Source: Dictyoglomus sp.
GTDB taxonomy: Bacteria; Dictyoglomota; Dictyoglomia; Dictyoglomales; Dictyoglomaceae
DNA length: 64,000 nucleotides
Reading direction: 5' to 3'
Assembly: GCA_025060475.1 (NCBI GenBank)
Contig: JANXBZ010000008.1
Location: 1-64,000, forward strand
The notes beneath the pieces are model-generated. The model was not told the DNA's origin. It saw only the letters and a list, made by a program, of their open reading frames with translations, and made no database searches. Shown piece by piece: positions 25,796 to 36,418 of the stretch. The stretch's first letter is position 1. Each line of letters opens with the position of its first letter. The position numbers and the translations under genes are program-made.

Positions 25796-27545
25796 AGTAG
25801 CAGGCCCCTTAGTTATAGCAAAAGGTCTTACTGATGTTAAGATGTACGAGATGGTGAGAGTAGGAGATCTTGAACTATTTGGAGAGATTATTGGTTTGGA
25901 TAGAGATACTGCAGCAATTCAAGTTTATGAAGAAACTCAAGGAATAGGTCCCGGTGAGCCTGTATACCCCTTAGGAGAACCTCTAAGCGTAGAATTAGGT
26001 CCTGGTATTATTGGACAGATATATGACGGAATTCAAAGACCTTTGAATCAACTTGCTTTAAAAACGGGAGATTTCTTAAGTAGAGGAATATCTCTTCCTG
26101 CTTTAGATAGAGAAAAAAAATGGGAATTTGAGGCAAGAGTTAAGAAAGGAGAATATGTCGAGGGTGGAGATATTTTAGGAGTTGTGCAAGAAACTTCTGC
26201 TTTAGAACATAGAATTCTTTTACCTCCTTATCTTAAAGGAAAAATTTTAGATATTAAAAGTGGAATTTTTACAGTAGAAGAAGTAATAGGAATTCTAGAA
26301 GATGTGAAAGGAAATAAGGTAGAATTGAAATTAATGCATAAATGGCCAGTGAGATATCAAAGACCTATAAAGGAGAAAAAACCTCCTACTATTCCCTTAA
26401 TTACAGGTCAAAGGGTTTTGGATACTTTCTTCCCTTTAGTTAAAGGCGGAACTGCTTGTGTTCCAGGGCCTTTTGGAAGTGGAAAAACTATCATTCAACA
26501 TCAATTAGCAAAATGGGCGGATACAGAAGTAGTAGTGTATATCGGTTGTGGAGAAAGAGGAAACGAAATGACAGAAGTTCTTATAGAATTTCCTGAATTA
26601 AAAGATCCAAGGACAGGAAAACCTTTGATGGAAAGAACAGTATTAATTGCTAATACTTCGAATATGCCTGTTGCTGCAAGGGAAGCATCGGTTTTCACAG
26701 GTATAACCATTGCAGAATATTTTAGAGATATGGGATACCATGTATCATTAATGGCGGATTCTACCTCTCGTTGGGCGGAAGCTATGCGAGAAATTTCTGG
26801 AAGATTAGGAGAGATGCCAGGAGAAGAGGGATATCCTGCATATCTTGCCTCAAGAATTGCATCTTTTTATGAAAGAGCTGGTCTAGTTCACTGCCTAGGT
26901 AAGGATGGAAGGATTGGATCTATAAGTATTATTGGGGCAGTATCACCTCCTGGAGGAGACCTTTCAGATCCTGTAGTTCAAGCGACTTTAAGAGTTACAA
27001 AGGTGTTCTGGGGATTAGATGCTCGATTAGCTTTTGCAAGACATTTTCCAGCTGTAGATTGGCTTATAAGTTATTCTCTTTATGTAGATCCTGTTTCAAA
27101 ATATTGGAGTGAAAATGTAGCGAAGGATTTATATGAGTTAAGACAAAATGCAATGGCTATTTTACAGAGAGAAGCAGAACTTCAGGATATTGTAAGACTT
27201 GTAGGAATGGAAGCTTTATCATCTCAAGATAGATTAACTTTAGAAACTGCAAGATCTATTAGAGAAGATTTTCTGCATCAAAACGCTCTTCATGAAGTAG
27301 ATACTTACACTTCTCCTAAAAAGCAGTATCTTATGCTAAAGAATATTATTAATTTCCATAGAAAAGCAAGTAAAGCTTTAAATTCAGGAATAGAATTAGA
27401 AACTATTTTAAAACTTCCTGAAAGAGAAAAAATCTCTCAAATGAAATATGTGCCAGAAAAGGAGATACATAAATTAGAAGAGCTCATAGAAATAATAGAT
27501 AGGAGATTTGAGGAATTAAGGGAGGGAATAAAACAATATGCCTAA
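25776..27545 (+). CDS. ntpA: V/A-type ATPase catalytic subunit A
   Basis: A 589-residue catalytic subunit of the full V/A length. Residues 1-70 form the beta barrel ([15 protein letters not shown]), followed by the A-type non-homologous insert. The Walker A is GPFGSGKT at 231-238, and the catalytic Glu lies in [33 protein letters not shown] is the classic B-box. It hydrolyses or makes ATP in the cytoplasmic head with subunit B. Overlaps of 20 and 8 bases with F and B keep translation coupled. Confidence 0.98.
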   Translation: MKGKIIRVAGPLVIAKGLTDVKMYEMVRVGDLELFGEIIGLDRDTAAIQVYEETQGIGPGEPVYPLGEPLSVELGPGIIGQIYDGIQRPLNQLALKTGDFLSRGISLPALDREKKWEFEARVKKGEYVEGGDILGVVQETSALEHRILLPPYLKGKILDIKSGIFTVEEVIGILEDVKGNKVELKLMHKWPVRYQRPIKEKKPPTIPLITGQRVLDTFFPLVKGGTACVPGPFGSGKTIIQHQLAKWADTEVVVYIGCGERGNEMTEVLIEFPELKDPRTGKPLMERTVLIANTSNMPVAAREASVFTGITIAEYFRDMGYHVSLMADSTSRWAEAMREISGRLGEMPGEEGYPAYLASRIASFYERAGLVHCLGKDGRIGSISIIGAVSPPGGDLSDPVVQATLRVTKVFWGLDARLAFARHFPAVDWLISYSLYVDPVSKYWSENVAKDLYELRQNAMAILQREAELQDIVRLVGMEALSSQDRLTLETARSIREDFLHQNALHEVDTYTSPKKQYLMLKNIINFHRKASKALNSGIELETILKLPEREKISQMKYVPEKEIHKLEELIEIIDRRFEELREGIKQYA

Positions 27546-28911
27546 GGAATACACTTCGGTTTCAAAAATTAGTGGACCTTTAGTTTTTGTAGAAAATATT
27601 GAGAATGTTAAATATGGAGAATTAGTAGAAGTAAAATTAAGTTCGGGTGAAATAAGGCAAGGACAAGTTCTTGAAGCTTCGGAAGGTGCAGCTTTAATTC
27701 AAATGTTTACTAGCACCCAGGATTTATCTCTTCAGGGAATGAGAGTAAAATTCTTAGGACATGTTTTAGAAATAGATCTTTCTCCTGCAATATTAGGAAG
27801 AACTTTTGATGGTTTAGGAAGACCAAGAGATGGGGGGCCTGCTATAATACCTGAGAAAAAGAGAGATATAAATGGGAGTCCTATAAATCCATATTCTCGT
27901 GCGTATCCTTCAGAGTTTATTCAGACAGGTATTTCTGCTATTGATGGAATGAATACATTAGTAAGGGGACAAAAATTGCCTATTTTTTCAGGTTCAGGAC
28001 TTCCTCACGCTACCCTAGCAGCTCAGATTGCAAGACAAGCAAGACTTTTAAATGAAGAAGAGAAATTTGCGGTAGTTTTTGGAGCTCTTGGTATTACCTT
28101 TGAAGAAGCAAACTTTTTTATAGAAGAATTTAAAAAAACAGGAGCATTAGAAAGATCAGTTTTATTTATAAATCTTGCAGACGATCCAGTAATTGAAAGA
28201 ATTGCAACTCCAAGATTTGTTTTGAGTTGTGCGGAATATTTAGCTTTTGATTTGGATATGCATGTTTTAGTAATACTTTCTGACATGACAAATTATGCGG
28301 AAGCATTGAGGGAAATTTCTGCTGCCAGAAAAGAAGTTCCAGGAAGAAGAGGATATCCAGGATATCTTTATACGGATTTAGCTACGTTGTATGAAAGAGC
28401 AGGGAGAATTAAAGGAAAGAAAGGCTCTATAACATTAATACCTATTCTTACTATGCCTGAAGATGATAGAACTCATCCAATCCCTGATCTTACAGGATAT
28501 ATCACTGAAGGACAGATTTTTTTAAGCAGAGAGCTTCATAGAAGAGGAATCTATCCTCCTATTGATGTTTTACAATCTCTTTCTCGATTGATGAGAGGAG
28601 GAATAGGTGAGGGAAGAACAAGAAAAGATCATGGAGATCTTTCAAACCAATTATATGCAGGATATTCAAGAGGAGTAGAGGCAAGAGAATTGGCTGTTGT
28701 CTTAGGCGAATCTGCATTAACAGAAGAAGATATTTTATTTTTAAAATTTGCTCAAGAATTTGAAGAAAAATTTATAAAACAAGGAGAATATGAAAACAGA
28801 AGCATATTTGAAACTTTAAATCTAGGTTGGAAATTATTAGGTATGCTTCCAAAGAGCTCCTTAAAGAGAATAAGACCAGAATATTTAGAAGAATTCTGGG
28901 GGAAAGTATAG
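27538..28911 (+). CDS. ntpB: V/A-type ATPase regulatory subunit B
   Basis: A 457-residue non-catalytic partner of A. It has the B-type motif [19 protein letters not shown] where A has the P-loop, so the nucleotide site is not catalytic. It also has [20 protein letters not shown] and [13 protein letters not shown], both strongly conserved in B subunits. It overlaps subunit A by 8 bases and is followed after one base by D. Confidence 0.98.
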   Translation: MPKEYTSVSKISGPLVFVENIENVKYGELVEVKLSSGEIRQGQVLEASEGAALIQMFTSTQDLSLQGMRVKFLGHVLEIDLSPAILGRTFDGLGRPRDGGPAIIPEKKRDINGSPINPYSRAYPSEFIQTGISAIDGMNTLVRGQKLPIFSGSGLPHATLAAQIARQARLLNEEEKFAVVFGALGITFEEANFFIEEFKKTGALERSVLFINLADDPVIERIATPRFVLSCAEYLAFDLDMHVLVILSDMTNYAEALREISAARKEVPGRRGYPGYLYTDLATLYERAGRIKGKKGSITLIPILTMPEDDRTHPIPDLTGYITEGQIFLSRELHRRGIYPPIDVLQSLSRLMRGGIGEGRTRKDHGDLSNQLYAGYSRGVEARELAVVLGESALTEEDILFLKFAQEFEEKFIKQGEYENRSIFETLNLGWKLLGMLPKSSLKRIRPEYLEEFWGKV

Positions 28912-28912
28912 T

Positions 28913-29518
28913 ATGCCACTAAAGGTTAATCCTAATAGAATGGAATTATTAAGGTTAAAAAGAAGATTAGCGGTAGCTCGGAGAGGACATAAGCTCCTCG
29001 AAGATAAATTAGAAGGTTTAATTCAAAAATTTATGGAAGAAGTAAAAAATTATAAAGAATTAAGAGAGGAAATATCAGAAAAATTCTTATCTTTTTTATC
29101 CCTTGGATGTTTCACTTATTTAAGAATCCCTTCATTTATTTGGAGGGACTTAGTGTTGATAAATGAAGGAGAGACTCTTCTTAGAGAAAAAATTGTAAAA
29201 GAAATGAATATTCCTGTTTCTATATTGAATATAGAAAATGTTTATGTTCCCAAATATAGTTTTATTGAAACACCTGAAACTCTAGATCATTTAGTTTTTC
29301 GTTGGAAAGATCTTTTAGAAGGATTAATAAACTTGGTAAACAAAGAAAGAGAGCTCTTAGCTCTTTCCGAAGAAATTGAAAAAACTAAAAGGAGAGTGAA
29401 TGCGTTAGAATATAAGCTTATACCGCAAATTGAAGAAACTGTAAAATATATTACTACGAAACTTGAAGAGTTAGAGAGAGGTAATTTTATAAGACTTCTT
29501 CGACTAAAAGAATCTTAA
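28913..29518 (+). CDS. ntpD: V/A-type ATPase rotor subunit D
   Basis: A 201-residue protein with two long helices at the ends, as in the central shaft. The start PLKVNPNRMELLRLKRRLAV matches the 'v.PTR..ll.lk.rL..A..g..LL..K' signature, here as NPNRMELLRLKRRLAVARRG and HKLLEDK. A late KTKRRVNALEYKLIPQI fits the conserved 'kt.rrVNaLE.v.iP.l' segment. Its stop shares a base with the alr start. Confidence 0.95.
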   Translation: MPLKVNPNRMELLRLKRRLAVARRGHKLLEDKLEGLIQKFMEEVKNYKELREEISEKFLSFLSLGCFTYLRIPSFIWRDLVLINEGETLLREKIVKEMNIPVSILNIENVYVPKYSFIETPETLDHLVFRWKDLLEGLINLVNKERELLALSEEIEKTKRRVNALEYKLIPQIEETVKYITTKLEELERGNFIRLLRLKES

Positions 29519-30642
29519 TGATAAATAAATTAGCATGGAAGGAAATAGATTTATCCTCTCTTTTTCATAATCTTTCTATTCTAAAAAATAAAGTAGGAAA
29601 GAATGTAGAAATTATTCCTGTAGTTAAAGCAGATGCCTATGGGCATGGAGCAAGGCTAATTAGCAGATTTTTATCCAAAAATGGAATTAGAATATTTGCT
29701 GTTGCTATAGTTGAAGAAGGAATAGAACTTAGAAATTACGGAATAAGAGAGAAAATTCTTGTTCTTTCTCCTCAATTTGTAGAATCCATTTCTTATTTAG
29801 TAAATTATAATTTAACTCCTGTTGTTTCTTCTCTAGATTTCTTGCATGCCCTAGGAGAATATACTTTTTCTAAAAATATTGAATTTTCCTTTCATTTAGG
29901 AATAGATACGGGTATGGGGAGGGAAGGAATAATAATTAAGGATTTAGATAAAATTTTAAAAATAATTGAAAAATATCCTAATTTAAAATTAGAAGGTCTA
30001 TCTTCTCATCTTTCAAGCTCTGAAGATAAGCTTGACCCATATAATGAAAAACAGGGAGAAATATTTGAAAAGGCTTATAATAAGTTAAGAAACTTAGGCT
30101 ATAATATTTTTTGCCATTTTGCAAATACAGGAGCTATCTTTAATTTTCCAGAATTTTTTTATCATGGAGTAAGACCTGGAATTGCCCTTTATGGATATGG
30201 AGATAAAGATTTAATCCCTGTAATGTCTGTAAAGGCAAAAATTACGTTGATAAAATTAGTTCCAGAAAACTGGGGGATTGGTTATAACCATACCTATATG
30301 ACAAAATCCCCTACATTAATTGGCTTAGTTCCCCTAGGATATGCGGATGGATATAGAAGAGATTTTTCAAATAAAGCTTATGTAATAGTAAAAGATAAAT
30401 TATTTCCTGTTATTGGCAGAATATCTATGGATCAATTTGTGATAGATATATCCTCTGATCCATCTATAAAGGTAGGAGATATAGTTATAGTTTTAGGACG
30501 AAGTGGAAACTTAAATATAGATGCTGAAAAGCTCTCATCTTTAGCAAATACTATACCCTATGAGATATTAACTACTTTTGGTATGGCAAAAAGATTAGGA
30601 ACAATTTATAAATTTGAAGGAAAAGTTATTGAAGAGATTTAA
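29518..30642 (+). CDS. alr: Alanine racemase
   Basis: A 374-residue PLP enzyme. The cofactor Lys is in VVKADAYGHGA near residue 38, and the opposite catalytic Tyr is likely in GYNHTYMT (residues near 258). RISMDQFVIDIS is the conserved C-terminal domain segment. It makes D-alanine for peptidoglycan. It is joined to the V-ATPase operon by an overlap of one base (TAATG), so it is probably co-transcribed, though functionally unrelated. Its 3' end overlaps the opposing CCA fusion gene by 17 bases. Confidence 0.95.
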   Translation: MINKLAWKEIDLSSLFHNLSILKNKVGKNVEIIPVVKADAYGHGARLISRFLSKNGIRIFAVAIVEEGIELRNYGIREKILVLSPQFVESISYLVNYNLTPVVSSLDFLHALGEYTFSKNIEFSFHLGIDTGMGREGIIIKDLDKILKIIEKYPNLKLEGLSSHLSSSEDKLDPYNEKQGEIFEKAYNKLRNLGYNIFCHFANTGAIFNFPEFFYHGVRPGIALYGYGDKDLIPVMSVKAKITLIKLVPENWGIGYNHTYMTKSPTLIGLVPLGYADGYRRDFSNKAYVIVKDKLFPVIGRISMDQFVIDISSDPSIKVGDIVIVLGRSGNLNIDAEKLSSLANTIPYEILTTFGMAKRLGTIYKFEGKVIEEI

Positions 30643-33151
30643 AAATTTCTCTTACATAGCTAATCTCGTCTTCTCTGTTTTTCAATTTTCCTTCCAAGTA
30701 TCCTATAAATAAGTTTTTTAATATTTCTCCAACAATCTTTCCTTCTTTTACTCCTAAATTAATAAGATCTTTTCCCTTTAAATATGGAACTTTTTTCTCT
30801 TTAAGCTCTTTTATTTTTAAAAAAAGTTGAGATTTTTCTTTATTCTGAAATGTTAAACTTAAAAAGAAGATCAATTCTATAGGAAGATCAATAATTTTAT
30901 CTAAAGTTTTTCTATCCAGTTCTTTGTCAATGAATTCAAAATAGTTATTTATTAAGAATATAACTTTATGGGAAAAATGATAATCTTTAAGCCAAGCTAT
31001 AGCTTTGTCTCTTTCTATTTCTCTTAAAAGATTTAAAATTTGTAAATTAATCTGATCTAATTTTTTCTCCTTTCGAATTTCCATATTTATTTCTTCAAAA
31101 TTTGAGGGTAAATTCTTTCTTGGAAGAAGAAAGGGAAGAGCTTCTAGTTCCTCTAATCTTTTCCAAATCTTTTCGGGTTCGGGTTCTTTTAATATTAACA
31201 AAATTTCTTCTTTTATTCTTTCTTTGCTTAGTTTCTTTAAGAATCCTTGATCAATAGCATTTTTTAATAATTCAAAGGTTTTTTCTTCAAAGGTAAAACC
31301 TAATCTTTTTTCTAATCTTATTCCTCTTAGAATTCTTGATGGATCTTCTATAAAACTTAGATTATGCAAGACTCTTAATTCCTTTCTTGATAGATCTTCA
31401 AGGCCACCAAAAAGATCAATAATTTCAAGCCATCTATCATGGTTCAAAGAAAGTGCTAAAGTATTTATGGTAAAATCTCGTCTTTTCAAATCTAACCAAA
31501 AGGAACTCTTTTCTACATGGGGTAGTGCCCCAGGAGCAGGATAATATTCCTGTCTCGCACTAGCTATATCAATTTTATTACCGTTTTCTAATATAATTTC
31601 TGCAGTCCCAAATTGTTCATAAACTCTAATTTTTCCTTTAAGCTTACCTAATAGACTGTTAAGAAATGGTTTTACATCTCCCTCTATTACAATATCCAAA
31701 TCCATACTCGGATATTGTAGTAACAAATCCCTCACAAATCCTCCTACAGCATAAACAGACACGTTAAGTTGAGAAGAAATATTTTTAATATTTTGTAATA
31801 TTTCCCACCAAAAGGAATTTCTAAGAAGATTCTCAGAAAGAATAGCAGTACTTCCTAAAGGTAAAGGTAAATGATTTTTCATAAAGTGAAACTTCAATAT
31901 GTCTTGTCTTGTAATTATTCCTAAAACTTTATCATCCTTTACCACAGGGACTCTTCCAATATCTTTCTCTATAAGTAGTTGTTCTACAAAAGATAATGGT
32001 GTATCTGGATCTACTGTTATTACAGGTTTGGACATAAAAGATTTAACTTTTCTTTTTGATAATTTCATATTTATAGCCTTTTCTATATCTCTTCTGCTAA
32101 TTATTCCTACTAATTTGCCATTTTCCAATACACATAATCCTCCATATCCATATCGGGTCATAATCTTGTGAGCTTCAGAAACAGTAGTTTCTGGAGTTAT
32201 GGTCTCTACTGGATAAGACATAATATTCTTAGCTAGAAAATTATATGGTAAAAACTTCTTAAGTTTTACCCTTAAGTAATTTTCTATTTCAGCTAGTTCT
32301 TTATTAGTTAAGACTATTGTAGAAGCTGTGGGATGGCCTCCAGGATTAAATTCTTTAAGTAGCTCTAGAAGATTTATTCTTATAGTTCTTGATCTTCCCA
32401 TTAGATATATTTTTTCTTTAATTTTCAAAAGGATGAACAAGGCATCAGCATTTTTTTCGTCCAATAATGCATGAGCTAGAATAGAAAGCCCTTCTATATA
32501 TTTATCTTTTTCTAAGGAAACCAGGAGGATTTTATAGCCACTTATATCTTCTTCTTTTGCATTTTGAATTAAATCATTTAACAAAGCTCTTTGTTCATCA
32601 GTTAGTCTTTCTCTGTTGTAATAGTTAATAATATTTAAGTTTGCACCTCTTTCTAAAAGATAGGCACATATTTTAAGATCCCTTGGGGTAGTTGTAGAAA
32701 AGGTAAAACCACCTGTGTCTTGATAAATTCCAAGAGAGAAAATTGTGGCTTCAATTGGATCTATTGGTATATTATTTTTAATAATTAATTCTACTAAGAG
32801 GGTTGTAGTAGCTCCAACCTCTTCAATATATTCTTTATCTCCTTTAATATCTCCTGATTTATGATGGTCATATATCTCTATATATGGCTTTTCATCTTGT
32901 AAAAGTAATTTCTGAAATTCTTTTTCTAATCTATTTAGCCAGTGATTATCTACTAAAATAACTTTTTCTACTTTTTCTGGGGGTTTTTCCTGAAATTTTA
33001 AAAAGTCTTTATATAAAGAATAAAATTCATAAACTTTTCTTTCCATGCTTCTACTTGGTACAGCCCATGCTTGAGGGAAAAGCTTTTTAGCTGCATATAA
33101 AGAAGCTAGTGCGTCAAAGTCTAAATAATTATGAGAAAATATTACTTGCAT
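30626..33151 (-). CDS. DHH - CBS - tRNA nucleotidyltransferase/poly(A) polymerase fusion
   Basis: An 841-residue, multi-domain protein. Residues 1-140 form a DHH phosphoesterase domain (FSHNYLDFDALAS, IYDHHKSGD with DHH at 95-97); 200-300 a DHHA1-like domain with GGH at 271-273; 307-425 two CBS repeats; 465-600 a class II nucleotidyltransferase (GGFVRD at 470-475, then DLD at 484-486, RRDFTINTLAL); and a C-terminal RNA-binding region (DPSRILRGIRLEKRLGF). Such fusions are known in other thermophiles and act in tRNA 3' end maturation, often as A-adding enzymes. Whether this one adds CCA or only A cannot be told. It is the last gene of the argS run and overlaps the thiouridylase-like gene by 10 bases. 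Confidence 0.9.
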   Translation of the reverse strand: MQVIFSHNYLDFDALASLYAAKKLFPQAWAVPSRSMERKVYEFYSLYKDFLKFQEKPPEKVEKVILVDNHWLNRLEKEFQKLLLQDEKPYIEIYDHHKSGDIKGDKEYIEEVGATTTLLVELIIKNNIPIDPIEATIFSLGIYQDTGGFTFSTTTPRDLKICAYLLERGANLNIINYYNRERLTDEQRALLNDLIQNAKEEDISGYKILLVSLEKDKYIEGLSILAHALLDEKNADALFILLKIKEKIYLMGRSRTIRINLLELLKEFNPGGHPTASTIVLTNKELAEIENYLRVKLKKFLPYNFLAKNIMSYPVETITPETTVSEAHKIMTRYGYGGLCVLENGKLVGIISRRDIEKAINMKLSKRKVKSFMSKPVITVDPDTPLSFVEQLLIEKDIGRVPVVKDDKVLGIITRQDILKFHFMKNHLPLPLGSTAILSENLLRNSFWWEILQNIKNISSQLNVSVYAVGGFVRDLLLQYPSMDLDIVIEGDVKPFLNSLLGKLKGKIRVYEQFGTAEIILENGNKIDIASARQEYYPAPGALPHVEKSSFWLDLKRRDFTINTLALSLNHDRWLEIIDLFGGLEDLSRKELRVLHNLSFIEDPSRILRGIRLEKRLGFTFEEKTFELLKNAIDQGFLKKLSKERIKEEILLILKEPEPEKIWKRLEELEALPFLLPRKNLPSNFEEINMEIRKEKKLDQINLQILNLLREIERDKAIAWLKDYHFSHKVIFLINNYFEFIDKELDRKTLDKIIDLPIELIFFLSLTFQNKEKSQLFLKIKELKEKKVPYLKGKDLINLGVKEGKIVGEILKNLFIGYLEGKLKNREDEISYVREIFKSLQ

Positions 33152-34143
33152 GTTATATTATATTTTAAAAAATCTAAATTTTCTTTTAAGAGTTCTCTTA
33201 CTAATAAAATCTCTTCCTTGTAGAATGTTTTATATAAAACAGGTATTTCAGGATCCATTTTATGATCGCTATAATATGCAGCTATTTTTGCAATAAATTC
33301 TTTATCTTCTTTTTCTTTTATGATCTGATCAGGAACTAAGACTAAAGCACTTGGTTCCTTTGCTTTAAATAAAGTGTCCTGTTCGCTAAAAAAGCTTAAT
33401 AATTTTTCATTTTCATCCTTATTTCTACCTATAATTAATTTTATATTATTGGATAATCGAAAATGTCTACCGATTTTTAGTAATTCTAAGTCTCTTCTTG
33501 TTATATTTTCTTTATTCTTTAATAAATCTAGTAATTTCTTAGAAAAGAGTTTCTCTGTTAAAAGACATCCTCCAGAAGGAGTTGGTATTTCCTTTAATCC
33601 TATATTTCTTGCCAATTCTAATTGTATTTTTCTTGATCTTCCCTTAATACCAAGAAGTTTTTCTCTTTCTACTAAACCTTCTCTTTCAGGTTTTGTTATG
33701 GGTAGAAGTTTTGCGGAAAGGGGTCTTAAAACATAGTCTTCTACTCCTGAATATTTTGCTACAATATTTAGAGAATTTATATTTTGGGACATAGGTCTTT
33801 CTCCTAAAACTTCTCCTGTGATTATAAAATCTCCTTCATATTTTTTCATTAGTTCAAAACTTTTTTTAAGCATAAGAGCATGACAATCTATACAAGGGTT
33901 CAGATTTTTTCCGTATCCATATTTAGGATTTTTAAGTATATCTAAATATTCTTCAGTTATGTCAATTATTTCTAAAGGAATATTTAAAAACTTTGAAGCT
34001 TTTATTGCTTTTTCTGAACTAAAAAAGGGAGTAGTAAAGTTAATTCCAATGACTTCGATTTTCTGTTGTAATATTAACCAAACGGCCAAGATACTATCTA
34101 ATCCTCCTGATAATAGAGCTAAAGCTCTGGCTTTCTTTTTCAT
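33142..34143 (-). CDS. PP-loop tRNA thiolation protein (MnmA/ThiI-like)
   Basis: A 333-residue protein with an N-terminal PP-loop ATPase motif, LLSGGLDSILAVWL, in residues 10-23. Two Cys regions follow that resemble the thiouridylase pair: NPCIDCHALM near 85 and GGCLLTE near 195. In MnmA the two Cys relay sulfur to the wobble uridine; ThiI relatives make 4-thiouridine. The C-terminal 100 residues (AAYYSDHKMDPEIPVLY) look like the NFACT-R-like tail found on a ThiI-like subgroup. Its overlap with the nucleotidyltransferase fusion supports a tRNA role. Choosing MnmA or ThiI needs alignment. Confidence 0.72.
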   Translation of the reverse strand: MKKKARALALLSGGLDSILAVWLILQQKIEVIGINFTTPFFSSEKAIKASKFLNIPLEIIDITEEYLDILKNPKYGYGKNLNPCIDCHALMLKKSFELMKKYEGDFIITGEVLGERPMSQNINSLNIVAKYSGVEDYVLRPLSAKLLPITKPEREGLVEREKLLGIKGRSRKIQLELARNIGLKEIPTPSGGCLLTEKLFSKKLLDLLKNKENITRRDLELLKIGRHFRLSNNIKLIIGRNKDENEKLLSFFSEQDTLFKAKEPSALVLVPDQIIKEKEDKEFIAKIAAYYSDHKMDPEIPVLYKTFYKEEILLVRELLKENLDFLKYNITCK

Positions 34144-35201
34144 AAATTATCCACTGTTTCTTGGTCTAATTTTCTAATCACTTCTAAAATTAAATTTTTA
34201 GCAAATAAAAAATCATCTAGATGGATAATACTTCCATGAGAATGAATATATCTTGCAGGAACACCTATAACAATAGATGGTACTCCTTTAGCGTTTATAT
34301 GAATTCTACCACCATCGGTTCCTCCTCTTTCCAAGGTGGAAAACTGTAATGGTATATTTAAAGATTCTGCTGTCTCAATAAATAATCTTTTGAGATTCAC
34401 ATTAGGAATCATAGTTGCATCATAAAGAATTAAGGAGGGTCCATTTCCTAAAGATATAGGTTTTTCTTGATTAATTCCAGGAACATCAGTGGCTATATCT
34501 GATTCTAGTATAATTCCTACGTCAGGATTTACTAAGTAAGAACTTGTGGTTGCTCCCCTTAAACCTACCTCTTCTTGAACAGTAAAACTTACATATACTG
34601 TATTAGGATGCTTAATGTTATTTAATTCCTTAAGTATTTCTATTCCTAATGCGCATCCTATTCTATCATCCCATGCTTTTCCTAATAGATACTTTTTATT
34701 AAATAAAGGAGTAAATTCACTTTGGGGAATTATAGGATCTCCTGGTAAAACTCCCATTTCTTTTACTTCTTCTTCACTTTTTGCTCCAATATCAATATAC
34801 ATGTCTTTCTTTTCTACAATCTTTTTTCTTTCTTCTTCTGTTAATATATGAGGAGGTTTTGATCCTATTACTCCAATAATATCTCCTTTGCTGGTTTTAA
34901 TTATTACCCTCTGAGATAACAATACTTGATCCCACCACCCACCTAATGGTAGAAATTTAATGAATCCATCTTTTGTGATACTTTTTACTATGAATCCTAT
35001 TTCATCCATGTGTGCGGACAACATTATTTTAGGAGAGTCCTTTTCTCCTTTCTTTCTTATAATTAAACTTCCTAATCTATCCTCTAATGTTTCTCCAAAG
35101 GGTTCAGCATATTTTCTAATTACTTCTCTTACTTCTTTTTCATATCCAGGAATTCCACCCACCTCTGAAATTTCTTTTAACATTTTCATTAACTCTTCCA
35201 T
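34140..35201 (-). CDS. M42-family metallo-aminopeptidase
   Basis: A 353-residue peptidase of the M42 (glutamyl aminopeptidase / FrvX / tetrahedral TET) family. Metal ligands appear in SAHMDEIGF (His, Asp), WDDRIGCALGIEIL (bridging Asp), VQEEVGLRGA (catalytic Glu-Glu), a later EDS-like ESDIA, and the terminal SHG His (ARYIHSHGSI). DGGRIHINAKGVPSIVIGVP is the family signature. It probably trims peptides after protein degradation in a large oligomer. It overlaps the PP-loop gene by 4 bases. Confidence 0.93.
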   Translation of the reverse strand: MEELMKMLKEISEVGGIPGYEKEVREVIRKYAEPFGETLEDRLGSLIIRKKGEKDSPKIMLSAHMDEIGFIVKSITKDGFIKFLPLGGWWDQVLLSQRVIIKTSKGDIIGVIGSKPPHILTEEERKKIVEKKDMYIDIGAKSEEEVKEMGVLPGDPIIPQSEFTPLFNKKYLLGKAWDDRIGCALGIEILKELNNIKHPNTVYVSFTVQEEVGLRGATTSSYLVNPDVGIILESDIATDVPGINQEKPISLGNGPSLILYDATMIPNVNLKRLFIETAESLNIPLQFSTLERGGTDGGRIHINAKGVPSIVIGVPARYIHSHGSIIHLDDFLFAKNLILEVIRKLDQETVDNL

Positions 35202-35206
35202 TTTTT

Positions 35207-36415
35207 CTAGTCTCCTTTCTCCAATATCTCTATAGGATATCCTTCTTCTTTTATTTTATCAACCAACCTATATATTTGAGAAAAATCTTTTGTTTCCAAG
35301 GTGATATCAACGGTTGTCTCTCCTATAGGGAAAAGAGGATTCGCTCTATCTTGATGAATTGCTACTATATTTGCTTTCTCTTTTGCGATTATGTCTAATA
35401 TTTTTGAGAGACGACCTGGTGTATCTAAAACTCTTATACGCAAATGGACTAATCTTCCCGAATGAATTAATCCATATTCGAGAATTCTTGAGAGTAAACT
35501 TACATCAATATTTCCTCCACTTAAGATTAAAACAATTCTCTTTTCTTTGATTTTTTGATAATTTTTTAATAATGCAGATAAAGAAACAGCTCCTGCTCCT
35601 TCTACCAAGGTCTTTGCTCTTTCTAATAAAAAAAGAATTCCTTGAGCAATCTCCATTTCATCTACTAAAAATATATCATCGAGATACTTTTCTAGTATTT
35701 CTTTTGTTAGTTCTCCTTCTTTTTTCACTGCTATACCTTCTGCAATAGTCGATGTAGGTTTATTTTCTATTTTTATATTTTTAAATCTTTCATAATATGA
35801 AGGAAAAGCAGAAGTTTGAACACCATAGATTTTTATTTTAGGATTTTGTTCTTTTACTGCGATGGATATTCCACTTGCTAATCCTCCACCCCCTATAGGA
35901 ACTATTATTGCTTCTAAATCTGAAAGTTCCTTAAGAATTTCTAAACCAATAGTTCCTTGGCCTGATATAACTAATGGATCGTCGAAGGGATGAATGAACA
36001 CTAAATCTTCTTCTCTTGCTTTTTTTAAAGCATAGTCATAAGCTTCATCGTATATAGAGCCATAGAGAATTACATTAGCAGAATAATTTTTTGTGGAAAT
36101 AATTTTAACTAAAGGAGTGTTTTCAGGCATTATAATAGTTACTGGTATAGAAAATAATTTTCCTGCAAAGGCAACTCCTTGAGCATGATTTCCTGCAGAA
36201 GATGCAATTACTCCTTTAATTTTTTTATCTAGTCGACTAACATAGTTAATAGCACCTCTTATTTTGAAGGAACCAGTCTTTTGAAAATTCTCATACTTTA
36301 AGAATACTTCTTTTTGAGTCATTTCACTAAAAGTTTGGGAAAAAGCCAAAGGAGTCTTGTGAATCCAAGGAGATATTCTTTCAATAGCCTCTTTAATATC
36401 TTTTAAACTAATCAT
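35207..36415 (-). CDS. Threonine dehydratase with C-terminal ACT domain
   Basis: A 402-residue, fold-type II PLP enzyme. The cofactor Lys lies in FQKTGSFKIRGAINYV near 50-65, and the phosphate-binding tetraglycine in PIGGGGLASGIS. A C-terminal ACT domain (about 325-402, RIRVLDTPGRLSKILDII) is present as in the Firmicutes/Thermotoga-type catabolic threonine dehydratases, and shorter than the double-ACT IlvA of enterobacteria. It deaminates threonine (or serine) to 2-oxobutyrate for isoleucine or for energy. Regulation by amino acids through ACT is likely but not visible. Confidence 0.93.
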   Translation of the reverse strand: MISLKDIKEAIERISPWIHKTPLAFSQTFSEMTQKEVFLKYENFQKTGSFKIRGAINYVSRLDKKIKGVIASSAGNHAQGVAFAGKLFSIPVTIIMPENTPLVKIISTKNYSANVILYGSIYDEAYDYALKKAREEDLVFIHPFDDPLVISGQGTIGLEILKELSDLEAIIVPIGGGGLASGISIAVKEQNPKIKIYGVQTSAFPSYYERFKNIKIENKPTSTIAEGIAVKKEGELTKEILEKYLDDIFLVDEMEIAQGILFLLERAKTLVEGAGAVSLSALLKNYQKIKEKRIVLILSGGNIDVSLLSRILEYGLIHSGRLVHLRIRVLDTPGRLSKILDIIAKEKANIVAIHQDRANPLFPIGETTVDITLETKDFSQIYRLVDKIKEEGYPIEILEKGD

Positions 36416-36418
36416 TTT

